From NCBI RefSeq assembly GCF_903645325.1, contig NZ_CAHJXQ010000012.1, positions 1 through 64,000 on the forward strand: a stretch of 64,000 bases of DNA, read 5' to 3'. A program made the position numbers and the translations under genes. Below the pieces are notes generated by a model. It searched no databases. It was not told the origin of the DNA and worked only from the letters and a program-made list of their open reading frames with translations. This DNA is from Microbacterium tenebrionis (GTDB lineage Bacteria > Actinomycetota > Actinomycetes > Actinomycetales > Microbacteriaceae). Of the stretch, positions 44,448-53,081 are shown in pieces (position 1 is the stretch's first letter; each line of letters begins with the position of its first letter).

Positions 44448-45752
44448 CTACTGCTTCTCGGAATCCAGAAGGTCCTGGAACTCCGCGTTGGCGGAGGTCG
44501 CCGCCTCTTCGACGTCGCCGCCCTCGATCGCCACGATGGCGGGGCCGCCCACGATCTCGCGGGCTGCGGCGACCTGCTCGAGCTGCGGGCGGTCGTGGCC
44601 GACGGCGCCGTCACCGAGATCGCGGACGATGTCGACGAGCCCCGCGGGGAAGCTCTCGGTGGACGCGTCATCGTCCCACGCGGACTGACGCGCGACGGGC
44701 ACGGTCTCCTCGGCGAGCAGCCACTTCGAGTTCTCCTCATTAGAGACCCACTTGATGAACTCCCATGCCGCCTCCTTCTTCTGCGAGAAGGCGTTGATCC
44801 CGATGGTCTGCGGGACGATGTTGTAGAAGTTCGCGCCGGCCGGCCCCTCGGGGAAGCGGGCGAAGGCGACGGTGTCGACGACCGCGGAGTTCGATTCGTC
44901 GAGGAACGTGTACGCCTGGCTGTCGGCATCCAGATAGAAGGCGGCGTTCCCCTGAGCGAAGATCGCGGATGCCTCGACCCAGCCCATGTTCGTCGCACCG
45001 GGAGGGCCGTCCTCGCGCAGCAGGTCGCCGTAGAACTCGTACGCCTCGATCGCCTCCGGGCTGTCGATGGTCGCGTTGCCGTCCTCGTCCTGGAAGTCGC
45101 CGCCGAAGCTGTAGACGAACGAGGAGAGTTGGGTGACCATCGGGACGCGCGCTCCGCGCATCGCGATGCCGTAGAAACCGTTGTCCGGATCGTTGAGCTC
45201 GTCCGATGCGGCCTTGAGCTCATCGAGGGTCTGGGGCACCTCGATGCCCGCCTCCTCGAGGATGTCGGAGCGGTAGTACATGATGTGACGCTCGGTCATC
45301 ACGGGCACGCCGTACACGACGCCGTCGAGCTCGACGGCATCCCGTGCGGCCTGCTGGAAGTCGTCCCAGGCCCATTCCGGATCCGAGGCGACGTCCTCGG
45401 TCATGTCGGTGAGCCAGCCGTTGCGCGAGAACTCGCGCATGACGTCCTGCACCTGGAAGCCCATGATGTCGAAGTCCGAGGACTGCGCGTTGAGCTTGAC
45501 CTTGAGCGTGTCGTTGAGCTGCTCGTTGCCGTACGCCTCGAGGTTGACCTTGATCCCGGTCTCCTCCTCGTACTTTCCGGCGAGGGTCTTCAAACCCTCC
45601 GTCCACGGGCTGTTCGCCGCGATGACGGTGAGTTCGGTGACCTCGCCTCCTTCGGCTCCGGCCGTGCCGCCGCATGCGGCGAGACCGAGAACCATGGCGC
45701 CGACCACGGGCGTGATGAGGGCGAGTCGCCTCGCGCGATTCCTGCTGAACAT
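44448..45752 (-). CDS. Extracellular sugar-binding lipoprotein
   Basis: This 434-residue ABC solute-binding protein (family 1) has a signal peptide with lipobox LAAC (Cys27). The lobes start TELTVIAANSPWTEGL, and the hinge and binding residues lie in aromatic-rich regions such as FVYSFGGDFQ. It should be anchored outside the membrane and deliver a sugar or sugar acid to the adjacent permeases. The ATG at 45752 is the natural signal-peptide start. No ATPase gene follows, so a shared MsiK-like ATPase encoded elsewhere is expected. Confidence 0.92.
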   Translation of the reverse strand: MFSRNRARRLALITPVVGAMVLGLAACGGTAGAEGGEVTELTVIAANSPWTEGLKTLAGKYEEETGIKVNLEAYGNEQLNDTLKVKLNAQSSDFDIMGFQVQDVMREFSRNGWLTDMTEDVASDPEWAWDDFQQAARDAVELDGVVYGVPVMTERHIMYYRSDILEEAGIEVPQTLDELKAASDELNDPDNGFYGIAMRGARVPMVTQLSSFVYSFGGDFQDEDGNATIDSPEAIEAYEFYGDLLREDGPPGATNMGWVEASAIFAQGNAAFYLDADSQAYTFLDESNSAVVDTVAFARFPEGPAGANFYNIVPQTIGINAFSQKKEAAWEFIKWVSNEENSKWLLAEETVPVARQSAWDDDASTESFPAGLVDIVRDLGDGAVGHDRPQLEQVAAAREIVGGPAIVAIEGGDVEEAATSANAEFQDLLDSEKQ

Positions 45753-45784
45753 CGTCGTCCTATCTCTGGTGTGGGTGTTGCGGG

Positions 45785-46768
45785 TCAATTGGCGACGTTC
45801 ACCGGCACCCGGCCGGAGAAGACGTCGACGATCGCCTGGGCCGTGGCCCAGCCGATCCGGTCGTAGGCCTCGAGCGTGTCGGCGCCCGCGTGCGGAGCCG
45901 TGATGACCGAGGGGTGCGAGAAGAGCGGATTCTTCGGGTCGACGGGTTCGACCTCGAACACGTCGAGGCCTGCGCCGGCGATCCGGCCGGACTCCAGCCC
46001 GCGCACGAGGGCTGCCTCGTCGACCAGGCCGCCGCGGCTGGTGTTGATCAGGAGCGTCCCCGGACGCATGCGGGCGATCAGCTCGTCGTCGACCAGATGA
46101 TGCGTCGCGGGCAGATGGGGCACGTGCACGCTGACGATATCGGCGTCGGCGACCGCCTGCGCCAGCGACACCAGCTCGACTCCGAGCTCTTCCGCCTTCA
46201 CCGGATCGCCGTACGGGTCGTAGGCAGTGATCGTGAGATCGAACCCGCTGAGCCGGCGGGCGAGGAGCTGCGCGATGGCGCCGAAGCCGAGCAGGCCGAC
46301 GGACTTGCCAGCGAGCTCGCGCCCGACGTAGCGGTCCCACCGGCCGGCGCGTGCGGCGTCGTCCATCTGCGGGAGCTGTCGGAGAAGTCCGAGAACGAAC
46401 CCGAGAGCGAGCTCGGCGACCGCCGCGGCGTTTCCACCGGGGACGTTCACGACTTCGACGCCGCGGGCACGGGCCGCGGGCAGATCGACGTTGTCGAGCC
46501 CGACGCCGAGTCGGGAGATGATGCGCAGGCTCGGCGCCTGGCCGAGCGCTTCGGCGTCGAAGACCTCGACCCCGGCGACGGCGGCATCGGCGGTGCCGAT
46601 CAGGCTGTGGAGCTCGGCGGCATCCCACGGAACGGTCCTCTCGTTCTCGACCAGCGTGAATCCGTGGTCGAGAAGAAGCTGGCGGCCTCGCCCGCACAGC
46701 TCCGCGTAACGCACTGCGCCGACGATCACGGTGCGACCCGACCCGATCAGGTCCGTCGTGTTGCCCAT
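45785..46768 (-). CDS. D-isomer-specific 2-hydroxyacid dehydrogenase
   Basis: The 327-residue NAD-dependent enzyme has the cofactor motif VGLLGFGAIAQ, the catalytic Arg in LINTSRGGLVDE, Glu in DVFEVEPVD and His in APHAGAD. It belongs to the phosphoglycerate dehydrogenase-like superfamily and likely interconverts a 2-keto acid and D-2-hydroxy acid. It heads the operon for ABC import, DhaKL, SDR and DapA, so it probably acts on a pathway intermediate. It is divergent from the zinc-type dehydrogenase, with a GTTAAC palindrome between them. Confidence 0.9.
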   Translation of the reverse strand: MGNTTDLIGSGRTVIVGAVRYAELCGRGRQLLLDHGFTLVENERTVPWDAAELHSLIGTADAAVAGVEVFDAEALGQAPSLRIISRLGVGLDNVDLPAARARGVEVVNVPGGNAAAVAELALGFVLGLLRQLPQMDDAARAGRWDRYVGRELAGKSVGLLGFGAIAQLLARRLSGFDLTITAYDPYGDPVKAEELGVELVSLAQAVADADIVSVHVPHLPATHHLVDDELIARMRPGTLLINTSRGGLVDEAALVRGLESGRIAGAGLDVFEVEPVDPKNPLFSHPSVITAPHAGADTLEAYDRIGWATAQAIVDVFSGRVPVNVAN

Positions 46769-46830
46769 CCTGCTGCCTCTCTCGACGGCGCAGGAGCGAT
46801 TCCCTGTCCTCGTCGACATGATCTGTGTTT

Positions 46831-46840
46831 TGTTAACAAT
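46831..46840. promoter_or_regulatory. GTTAAC-centred palindrome in the divergent promoter
   Basis: TTGTTAACAA is a perfect 10-bp palindrome between the hydroxyacid dehydrogenase operon and the zinc-type dehydrogenase gene. Related palindromes precede both FCD-GntR genes or their targets at 48638, 58378 and 59107. It is a likely GntR operator. Confidence 0.6.
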
Positions 46841-46903
46841 CAACATATGCCAGACTGACGGCACGGTCAAGCGCCAATGACACCGACGTCTCAGGAGGTC
46901 CCG

Positions 46904-48019
46904 ATGCGGGCTGCAGTACTCAACGGAATCCGGTCGCTCACGCTCGACGAGAGACCGGAGCCGGCGCTCTCGGCCCACGACGTGCGCGTCCGCGTCGACG
47001 TCGTCGGGCTGTGCGGCTCGGACCTCAGCTATTTCGCCCGAGGAGCCAACGGCGACTTCGTCGTGCAGGAGCCGCTCGTGCTCGGGCACGAGATCATCGG
47101 CACCGTGACCGAGCGCGGAGCACTCGCAGACGCCGCGATCCGCGTCGGCGACCGCGTCGCCGTGCATCCGGCTTGGCCGTCGCCACGCGCCGGCGCATCC
47201 ACGATCGACGACGACCTCGCGTCCGAGCCGAGCTCGTTCCTCGGGTCCGCGTCGACATCCCCGCACACGGACGGCGGACTGCAGGAGCAGCTGGTCCTGC
47301 GACCGGAACGACTGCGCAGGGTCCCCGAGTCCCTGGACTCCCGCACCGCTGTGCTCGCCGAGCCGATGGCCGTCGTCCTCCACGCACTGGCGAATGCAGG
47401 CGACGCCATCCGTGGCGCCGACGTCACCGTCTGCGGCGCAGGGCCGATCGGCCTGCTCTCGATCGTCGCGATCAGGCAGGCGGGGGCGGCGTCGATCACC
47501 GTCACGGACGTCCGCGCGGAGGCTCTCGCCCTGGCTCAGCGGCTCGGCGCCGATCAGACCGTCGACGTATCCGTCGACCGTGCGATCGAGGCGAGCGCAT
47601 CGGTCGTGGTCGAGGCGAGCGGGGTTCCGGCATCGCTGGAGGCGGCCGTGCGCATCGCCCGCACGGGTGGCGTGATCATCCAGCTCGGGATGCTCCCGCG
47701 CGATGCGCGGCCCATGACCCTGTCCGGCCTCGTCGTGAAAGCGCTCACCCTGGCCGGCTCCCACCGCTTCGGCGGCGAGCTCGATGCGTCCCTTGTCGCG
47801 CTCGAGCGAGCACCGGAATGCGCGGAGATCGTGACCGCATTCGTGCCGCTGGCCTCGGCGGCCGACGCGTTCGACGCCGTCGCGGACCCCGCGATCGCCG
47901 GGAAGGTCGTGGTCGACGTCAGCGGGATGCTCACGCGCTGTCGATCTCGCGTCAGTCGGCGTCGCCAGCGGCCCGGCCATCGCGGAGCACGCCGCGGACA
48001 TGCCCCTTGGCGAGGGTGA
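46904..48019 (+). CDS. Zinc-type alcohol/polyol dehydrogenase (L-idonate 5-dehydrogenase-like)
   Basis: The 371-residue medium-chain dehydrogenase has catalytic-zinc ligands Cys37 (GLCGSD) and His62-Glu63 (LGHE), and a Rossmann motif VCGAGPIGLLSI. The lobe that normally holds four Cys for the structural zinc (after VHPAWP) has no Cys at all. It probably oxidises a polyol or sugar acid. AGGAGG precedes the ATG. The last 30 residues (MLTRCRSRVSRRRQ...) are an unusual basic extension that overlaps the convergent GntR gene by 68 bp. Confidence 0.85.
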   Translation: MRAAVLNGIRSLTLDERPEPALSAHDVRVRVDVVGLCGSDLSYFARGANGDFVVQEPLVLGHEIIGTVTERGALADAAIRVGDRVAVHPAWPSPRAGASTIDDDLASEPSSFLGSASTSPHTDGGLQEQLVLRPERLRRVPESLDSRTAVLAEPMAVVLHALANAGDAIRGADVTVCGAGPIGLLSIVAIRQAGAASITVTDVRAEALALAQRLGADQTVDVSVDRAIEASASVVVEASGVPASLEAAVRIARTGGVIIQLGMLPRDARPMTLSGLVVKALTLAGSHRFGGELDASLVALERAPECAEIVTAFVPLASAADAFDAVADPAIAGKVVVDVSGMLTRCRSRVSRRRQRPGHRGARRGHAPWRG

Positions 48020-48614
48020 GGTGCAGGTGCAGCCGCTTGACCGCGGCATCCGCGTCTCCGGTCCGGACGATGTCGAGGAATCCCTGATGGTCGTCGGTGG
48101 CGGCCGGGATGTCGGGGGTGTCGCTCATCTCGAAGAGGATCGCGAAGGTGCGCTGATACGGCTTCCATGCCTCGAGGAGGCGACGGTTGCGCGAGTAGAT
48201 GTAGAACGCCGTGTGGAACTCCATGTCCGCATCGGCGAACATCTGCACATCCTCCGCTTCGCCGGCGGCGCGCATCCGGTCGACGACCTCCTGGAGCGCG
48301 TCCCACTCCTTGGCGCTGGCGTTCTCGATCGCGAGGCGGATCGCGAGCGACTCCAGGGCCTGTCGGAGCGCGTAGAGCTCTTCGACCCCGTCCATCCCGA
48401 GTGCGCGCGCGTAGAGTCGCTTGCGCCGCGCCTCGAGCAGCCCCTCGGTCTCGAGCTGCCGCAGCGCGTCACGGACCGGTCCCCGGCTGACGTCGAAGCG
48501 CGTGGCGAGGGCATCCTCGGCGAGATGCGTGCCGTCCGCGATCGCGCCCGTGATGATCTCGAGGCGCAGCTGATGCGCGATCTGCTCCCCCATGGCGAGT
48601 GGGCGAAGATCCAC
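47952..48614 (-). CDS. FCD-type GntR regulator
   Basis: The 220-residue protein has an N-terminal winged helix (LAEDALATRFDVSRGPVRDALRQLE near residues 31-55) and a C-terminal all-helical FCD domain with metal/ligand residues in DADMEFHTAFY and ATDDHQGFLD. FadR/FCD regulators usually sense organic or sugar acids. GTG 48614 begins the reading. A GACAGTTAACAG site lies 20-30 bp upstream, consistent with autoregulation. It likely controls the neighbouring import and dehydrogenase genes. Confidence 0.88.
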   Translation of the reverse strand: MDLRPLAMGEQIAHQLRLEIITGAIADGTHLAEDALATRFDVSRGPVRDALRQLETEGLLEARRKRLYARALGMDGVEELYALRQALESLAIRLAIENASAKEWDALQEVVDRMRAAGEAEDVQMFADADMEFHTAFYIYSRNRRLLEAWKPYQRTFAILFEMSDTPDIPAATDDHQGFLDIVRTGDADAAVKRLHLHLTLAKGHVRGVLRDGRAAGDAD

Positions 48615-48633
48615 CGCGACCCCCGATTTGTCT

Positions 48634-48646
48634 GACAGTTAACAGT
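48634..48646. promoter_or_regulatory. GTTAAC-containing site upstream of the GntR gene
   Basis: GACAGTTAACAGT contains the GTTAAC core at 48638-48643. It resembles the other GTTAAC palindromes in this locus and lies in the promoter of the FCD-GntR gene. Confidence 0.5.
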
Positions 48647-48721
48647 TGTTGCCTAGTCAGAGTGTCGCACAACTGCGCGACGCGTCAAGTCGCGGGGCCG
48701 CGGTGGAGCGCTGTCCGCGCG

Positions 48722-50353
48722 TCAGATGCTGACGTCACCGATCAGGTTGACCTTGATGCCCATGCCGTCGAACATCGCGGCCTTGGCGATCAGGGCCTTG
48801 TCAGCGGTCTCGGCATCCGGGGCGTAGACGAGCTGCGCGTGGTTCGCCTTGTGACGAGCCATGAACTGGTCGCGCGAGACGCCGTGGAGCACGACGTGCG
48901 CGATCGGCCATTCCGGGTTGGTCGCCTCGTGGCGGCGCTGGGTCTCCTCCTCGGGCAGTTCGACGACCGAGGCGCGGAAGATGTCCGCCTGCAGGATGCC
49001 GTCGGCGATGAAGACGCGCGAGAGCACGACCTCGCCGGGCTTGGAGACGCCGTTGATCGTGGCACCGCCGGCCGGGAAGAACACGTGCCCCTGGCGCCAG
49101 CCCTCGGCCTTGTCCCAGCCGCCGAGGTGCGAGGCGGGAACGGAGCCCGAGATCTCGTACGCCCACACGAACCGGCCGTCGTAGTCCTCGCCCCAGCGCA
49201 CATCGTGCAGCGTGTTGTCGGGCACGAGACCCATCGCACGCCAGACGCGGTCGGTGACGAGCGCGTCGACCGCGACACCCTCATCCGCTTCGTTGAAGTG
49301 CGGGAACGCGCGGCCCTCGTGCAGGATGCGCGAGCCGTCGCGCGAGGTCACCGGAGGACGCTCGGTCGAGTTCAGGATGCCTTCGGCGAGGTCGGATGCC
49401 GGCACGAGATCCTTGAGACCCTGCTGGTACTGGATTCCGACGGCGTCCAGCCCGAAGTCGTCGGCGATGCGCAGGGCTGCGATGTACATCTTCATCTGCC
49501 ACTGCACCTGCTCGCGGGTGAGTTCGGTGGCGCCGTCCTCGCCGTACTTGAACGTCATGCCGTGATCGATCAGCCAGTCGTAGGCGGCGTCGGCCTCGTC
49601 CTCGGTGACGTTCAGCATCTCGGCGTACAGGGCCGACTGCGACAGGCGCTCCTTGTAGATGCCGGTGTGGTTGAGCAGCTCGTCGTCGAAGATCGCGTTG
49701 TACATGCCCATGCAGCCCTCGTCGAAGACGCCGATGATGGCCTTCTCATCGCGCAGCTGGGCGGCGAGCGCCTCGCCGAGCTCCTTCTCGGGAGAGTCCG
49801 GCAGCACGGGCAGCTCGCGGACGTGCGAGTAGTCGTGCGTGATGGTGCCGGACTCTGTCCACTCCTTGATGCCGTCCGTGAACCAGTCGTCGGTGAAGTC
49901 GACCGACCAGGTCGTCGAGTACGGCTTGTCCATCTTGGTCAGTCCCGCGTTGAGCCCGAGGAGTCCGACGAGACCCGGCCAGTCGCCGGCGAAGTTCGCG
50001 ACGGTGAGGATCGGCCCTTCGTGCGTGCGCAGGCCCGCGAGCACGTGGTGCGAGTACTGCCAGTTCGCGATCGCGACGATGAGCGGCGCGTCCACCGGGA
50101 TGTTCTTGAACACCTCCATGCCCATGCGCTGGCTCGAGATGAAGCCGTGGCCGGTCTCGGGGTCGACGTCGAAGGCACGGATGACGCTCCAGCCGAGGTC
50201 TTCGAAGACGCCGGTGACCCCGGCCTCAAGGGCCTGCTGGGTCGGCCAGCCGGCCGTGTTCGCCGACTCGCGCAGGTCGCCGGACGTGATGAGATACGCG
50301 GTCTTGGGTGCGGATGCCGGGCGGGTCGCCGGGGTGGGAAGGGTGTAGGTCAT
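48722..50353 (-). CDS. L-fucose isomerase-like ketol isomerase
   Basis: The 543-residue protein resembles the FucI/AraA superfamily of Mn-dependent isomerases. It has an N-terminal Rossmann-like domain (TAYLITSGDLRESAN), a putative catalytic Glu in VFDEGCMGMYN and further candidate ligands in the middle and C-terminal domain. It should interconvert an aldose with its ketose, feeding the FGGY kinase encoded upstream. L-fucose or D-arabinose are typical substrates, but close homologues differ widely. No fuculose aldolase is present, so the true substrate is open. Confidence 0.8.
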   Translation of the reverse strand: MTYTLPTPATRPASAPKTAYLITSGDLRESANTAGWPTQQALEAGVTGVFEDLGWSVIRAFDVDPETGHGFISSQRMGMEVFKNIPVDAPLIVAIANWQYSHHVLAGLRTHEGPILTVANFAGDWPGLVGLLGLNAGLTKMDKPYSTTWSVDFTDDWFTDGIKEWTESGTITHDYSHVRELPVLPDSPEKELGEALAAQLRDEKAIIGVFDEGCMGMYNAIFDDELLNHTGIYKERLSQSALYAEMLNVTEDEADAAYDWLIDHGMTFKYGEDGATELTREQVQWQMKMYIAALRIADDFGLDAVGIQYQQGLKDLVPASDLAEGILNSTERPPVTSRDGSRILHEGRAFPHFNEADEGVAVDALVTDRVWRAMGLVPDNTLHDVRWGEDYDGRFVWAYEISGSVPASHLGGWDKAEGWRQGHVFFPAGGATINGVSKPGEVVLSRVFIADGILQADIFRASVVELPEEETQRRHEATNPEWPIAHVVLHGVSRDQFMARHKANHAQLVYAPDAETADKALIAKAAMFDGMGIKVNLIGDVSI

Positions 50354-50369
50354 GGTTCCTCCGTGGGGG

Positions 50370-51869
50370 TCAGTCGCGCTGCTGCGCAGCCAGTTCGTGG
50401 ACGACGTCCTTCGATGCCTCGTACAGCCGCACGTAGCGGTCGAAGAGAGCGTCGTAGAAGTCGGCGAGGTCGGGGTCGGGTTTGATGGTCTCGGCGATCG
50501 GGTTCCAGTCGGTGATGACGGGCGCCTCGCCGTCCGCGGCGATGGCGGATGCCGCGAGGAACGCCGCGCCGTAGCTGGCACCGATCGTCGTCGCCGGGAC
50601 CTCCTGGACGAGCCCGGTGACGTCGGAGACGACCTGCATCCACAGCCGCCCCTGCGTGCCGCCGCCGACCGCGACGATCCGGCGGATGTCCGCACCGGCG
50701 GCGCGCATCGTCTCGACGTTGTGGCGCACGCCGAGCGCCGTCGCCTCGAGGGCGGCGCGGTAGAGGTCGCCGCGCGTGTGCTGCAGGGTGAGCCCGGCGA
50801 CGACGCCGCGGGCGTCCGGGTCCTGGATGGGCGTGCGCTCCCCCGCGAAGTACGGCAGCATGAGCAGCCCGCGAGCACCGGGACCGGATGCCTCGGCCTC
50901 GGCGAGCAGTTGCGGGTAGTCGGCGTCGGTGAGGTCTTTCAACCAGGCCGTGAGCGCGCCCGACGTCGACAGGCCGCCTGCGAGGTTGCGAGTGCCGGGG
51001 AACGCGCCCGCGGTCGTCCACATCGACGGGGTGCGGAGCGTCTCCTCCCCCGTGGCCACTGCGTCCGTGAAAACCATGAACATGGTGGTGCCGTACATCA
51101 GCATGAGGTCAGAGGCCTCGTGGGCGCCGACGCTGACAGCCTCGGTCCACGCGTCGATCGTGCCGGTGATGACGGGCGTGCCTGCCGGGATGCCGGTCAC
51201 GTCGGCCGCCGCGGCCGTCACCTCACCCGCGATCTCGCCCGCCCAGGTGAGGCGCGGCTGCTCGATCGATGAGGCGTAGCGCTGCCACCAGGGCTCGTAC
51301 CAGCGCTCGTTCTCGATGTCGTAGAGCGGTGTGGTCTGGCTGGCGGACTGATGGTCGAGCACATAGGCGCCGGTGAGCCTGCGGGCGAGCCAGGATGCCG
51401 GCATGAACAGGCGCACGGCTGCGGCGTAGGCATCCGGCTCCTCGTCGGCGACCCACGCGATCTTCGCGCCGGCGGCCTGGGAGGTGAGGGCCGAGCCGCC
51501 GATGCGGGTGATCTCGTCCAGGCCGAGCTCGTCGTTCATGCGCGCGATCTGGGCGCCGGAGCGGGTGTCGACGCCGTAGAGGATCGCGGGGCGGACCGGC
51601 CGGTCGTCGGCATCCGCGAGCAGCACGCACGGCCCCATGCCGCTGACGCCGACCGCCGCGATCTCGGCATCCGGCATCGCGGAGACGAGCTCCTGCGCGA
51701 TCGAGACGAACTCGTCCCACCAGACGTCGGCATCCATCTCGACCCAGCCGGAGCGGGGCCGGACGACGTCGTGCGCACGGGTCGCGGATGCCACGATCGT
51801 CCCATCGTCAGCGACCAGGACGCCCTTCGTGCTCGACGTGCCGACGTCGAAGCCCAGAGTGCAGCGCAT
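50370..51869 (-). CDS. FGGY-family carbohydrate kinase (xylulokinase-like)
   Basis: The 499-residue kinase starts with the ATPase phosphate-1 loop GFDVGTSSTKGVLVADDG. A second loop, AGGLSTSGALTAW, and the adenosine-binding IVAVGGGTQGRLWMQVVSD with the C-terminal GAAFLAA helix follow. It should phosphorylate a ketopentose or related ketose made by the adjacent isomerase. The two genes are 16 bp apart. A perfect GAAATCGATTTC palindrome 41 bp upstream is a probable LacI operator. Confidence 0.9.
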   Translation of the reverse strand: MRCTLGFDVGTSSTKGVLVADDGTIVASATRAHDVVRPRSGWVEMDADVWWDEFVSIAQELVSAMPDAEIAAVGVSGMGPCVLLADADDRPVRPAILYGVDTRSGAQIARMNDELGLDEITRIGGSALTSQAAGAKIAWVADEEPDAYAAAVRLFMPASWLARRLTGAYVLDHQSASQTTPLYDIENERWYEPWWQRYASSIEQPRLTWAGEIAGEVTAAAADVTGIPAGTPVITGTIDAWTEAVSVGAHEASDLMLMYGTTMFMVFTDAVATGEETLRTPSMWTTAGAFPGTRNLAGGLSTSGALTAWLKDLTDADYPQLLAEAEASGPGARGLLMLPYFAGERTPIQDPDARGVVAGLTLQHTRGDLYRAALEATALGVRHNVETMRAAGADIRRIVAVGGGTQGRLWMQVVSDVTGLVQEVPATTIGASYGAAFLAASAIAADGEAPVITDWNPIAETIKPDPDLADFYDALFDRYVRLYEASKDVVHELAAQQRD

Positions 51870-51910
51870 GGCGGTCCTCCTCGATCGCGAGTTGTGATGA
51901 CAGACTACGC

Positions 51911-51922
51911 GAAATCGATTTC
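51911..51922. promoter_or_regulatory. LacI-type operator upstream of the kinase-isomerase operon
   Basis: GAAATCGATTTC is a perfect 12-bp palindrome upstream of the FGGY kinase. A close relative, GAAACCGATTCC, is at 53044-53055 in front of the LacI gene. Binding is inferred. Confidence 0.65.
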
Positions 51923-52017
51923 ACGCCGCAAGCGGGACCGCGTCCAGGTCACGGAGAACGTCGTCATCCGACGCTCATGGCGACGTATTGCGACCCCGAC
52001 GTCAGCCGGGCGTGCGT

Positions 52018-52998
52018 TCAGCGCGGGATGCTGGCCGACCGCAGCTCGCCGCGCAGCACGACCGTGCGCGCGGGCTGATCGTCGCCGCGGATGCGTTCGA
52101 GCAGCATCCGCGCCGCCGTCACACCCATGTGCCGGGCGGGCAGTCGCACCACGGTCACCGCGTTCGGCGACAGCGTCGTGAACGGCAGGGAGCCGATGAC
52201 GGCGACCCCGACAGCAGGTGGCGTGAGTCCGCGCTCGGTGAGCACCTGGATGGCTCCGACTCCGATGAGGTTGTTGCCGGCGACGACGGCGTCCGGCGGC
52301 TCCGGAACAGCCAGCAGCTCCGCCATCACCTCGCGTCCGCCCTCCACGCCGAAGGTGCTGAAGCGCTGGAGCTCCGGATCGATAGCGCGACCTGCCGCCG
52401 TGAGCGCGTCCTGCCAGCCGGCGGCGCGCTCAGCCGCCGTGTCGATGTGGGACGGTCCTCCGATGTACGCGATCCGGCGGTACCCGGCGCGGATGAGCTC
52501 CTGAGCGGCGGCGGCTCCGGCGGCCCGGTTCGACATCACGACGCCGTCGACGTCGTAGGACGTGCCGCGGTCGACGGCCACGACCGGGCGTCCGGTCGCG
52601 AGGATCGGGTCGAGGTCGGAGGTCTCGGATGCCGTGGCGATGATGACTCCGGACATGTTCTCGGCGATCGCGATCCGCAGGTACGTCGACTCCTTGTCGA
52701 CCTGGGCGTCCGAATTGCACAGGACGACGGAGTACCCGGCCTCCGAGGCGACGTCCTCGACGCCGCGGGCCATCTCGGTGAAGTACGGGTTCTCGATGTC
52801 GGGGATGACGAGCGCGATGACCTCGGAGCTCTGTCGGCGCAGCGTGCGGGCGGCCCGGTTCGGGGTGAAGTCGAGCTTCTCGGCGGCGGCTCGCACCGCC
52901 GCGATCTTCTCCGGAGACACGTTGGTCCCGTTGAACACGCGCGACACGGTCGCCGGAGACACCCGCGCCAGCTCCGCGACGTCGTAGATCGTGGCCAT
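52018..52998 (-). CDS. LacI-family regulator
   Basis: The 326-residue repressor has a LacI helix-turn-helix at its N-terminus (ATIYDVAELARVSPATVSRVFNG), a hinge, and a periplasmic-binding-protein-like sensor domain (VIALVIPDIENPYFTEMARG and onward). ATG 52998 was selected because AGGAG precedes it by 7-8 nt and the domain starts directly. It lies between the kinase-isomerase operon and the lactonase gene, each with a similar palindrome upstream, so it probably represses all of them until a sugar is present. Confidence 0.92.
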   Translation of the reverse strand: MATIYDVAELARVSPATVSRVFNGTNVSPEKIAAVRAAAEKLDFTPNRAARTLRRQSSEVIALVIPDIENPYFTEMARGVEDVASEAGYSVVLCNSDAQVDKESTYLRIAIAENMSGVIIATASETSDLDPILATGRPVVAVDRGTSYDVDGVVMSNRAAGAAAAQELIRAGYRRIAYIGGPSHIDTAAERAAGWQDALTAAGRAIDPELQRFSTFGVEGGREVMAELLAVPEPPDAVVAGNNLIGVGAIQVLTERGLTPPAVGVAVIGSLPFTTLSPNAVTVVRLPARHMGVTAARMLLERIRGDDQPARTVVLRGELRSASIPR

Positions 52999-53043
52999 GT
53001 GCTTCTCCTGCCCGGTGCGACCAGCCGTCATGAAACAATATCT

Positions 53044-53055
53044 GAAACCGATTCC
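53044..53055. promoter_or_regulatory. LacI-type operator between lacI and the lactonase gene
   Basis: GAAACCGATTCC is a near-palindrome resembling the site at 51911-51922. It lies 46 bp upstream of the LacI start and 27 bp before the lactonase ATG, so it could control both. Confidence 0.55.
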
Positions 53056-53069
53056 GCCAGTGCCGGCCC

Positions 53070-53075
53070 TACGAT
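53070..53075 (+). promoter_or_regulatory. Leaderless-type -10 box for the lactonase gene
   Basis: TACGAT ends 6 nt before the ATG at 53082, with no strong Shine-Dalgarno sequence. The LacI-type operator is about 15 bp upstream, overlapping the -35 region. Confidence 0.5.
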
Positions 53076-53081
53076 CGAGGC

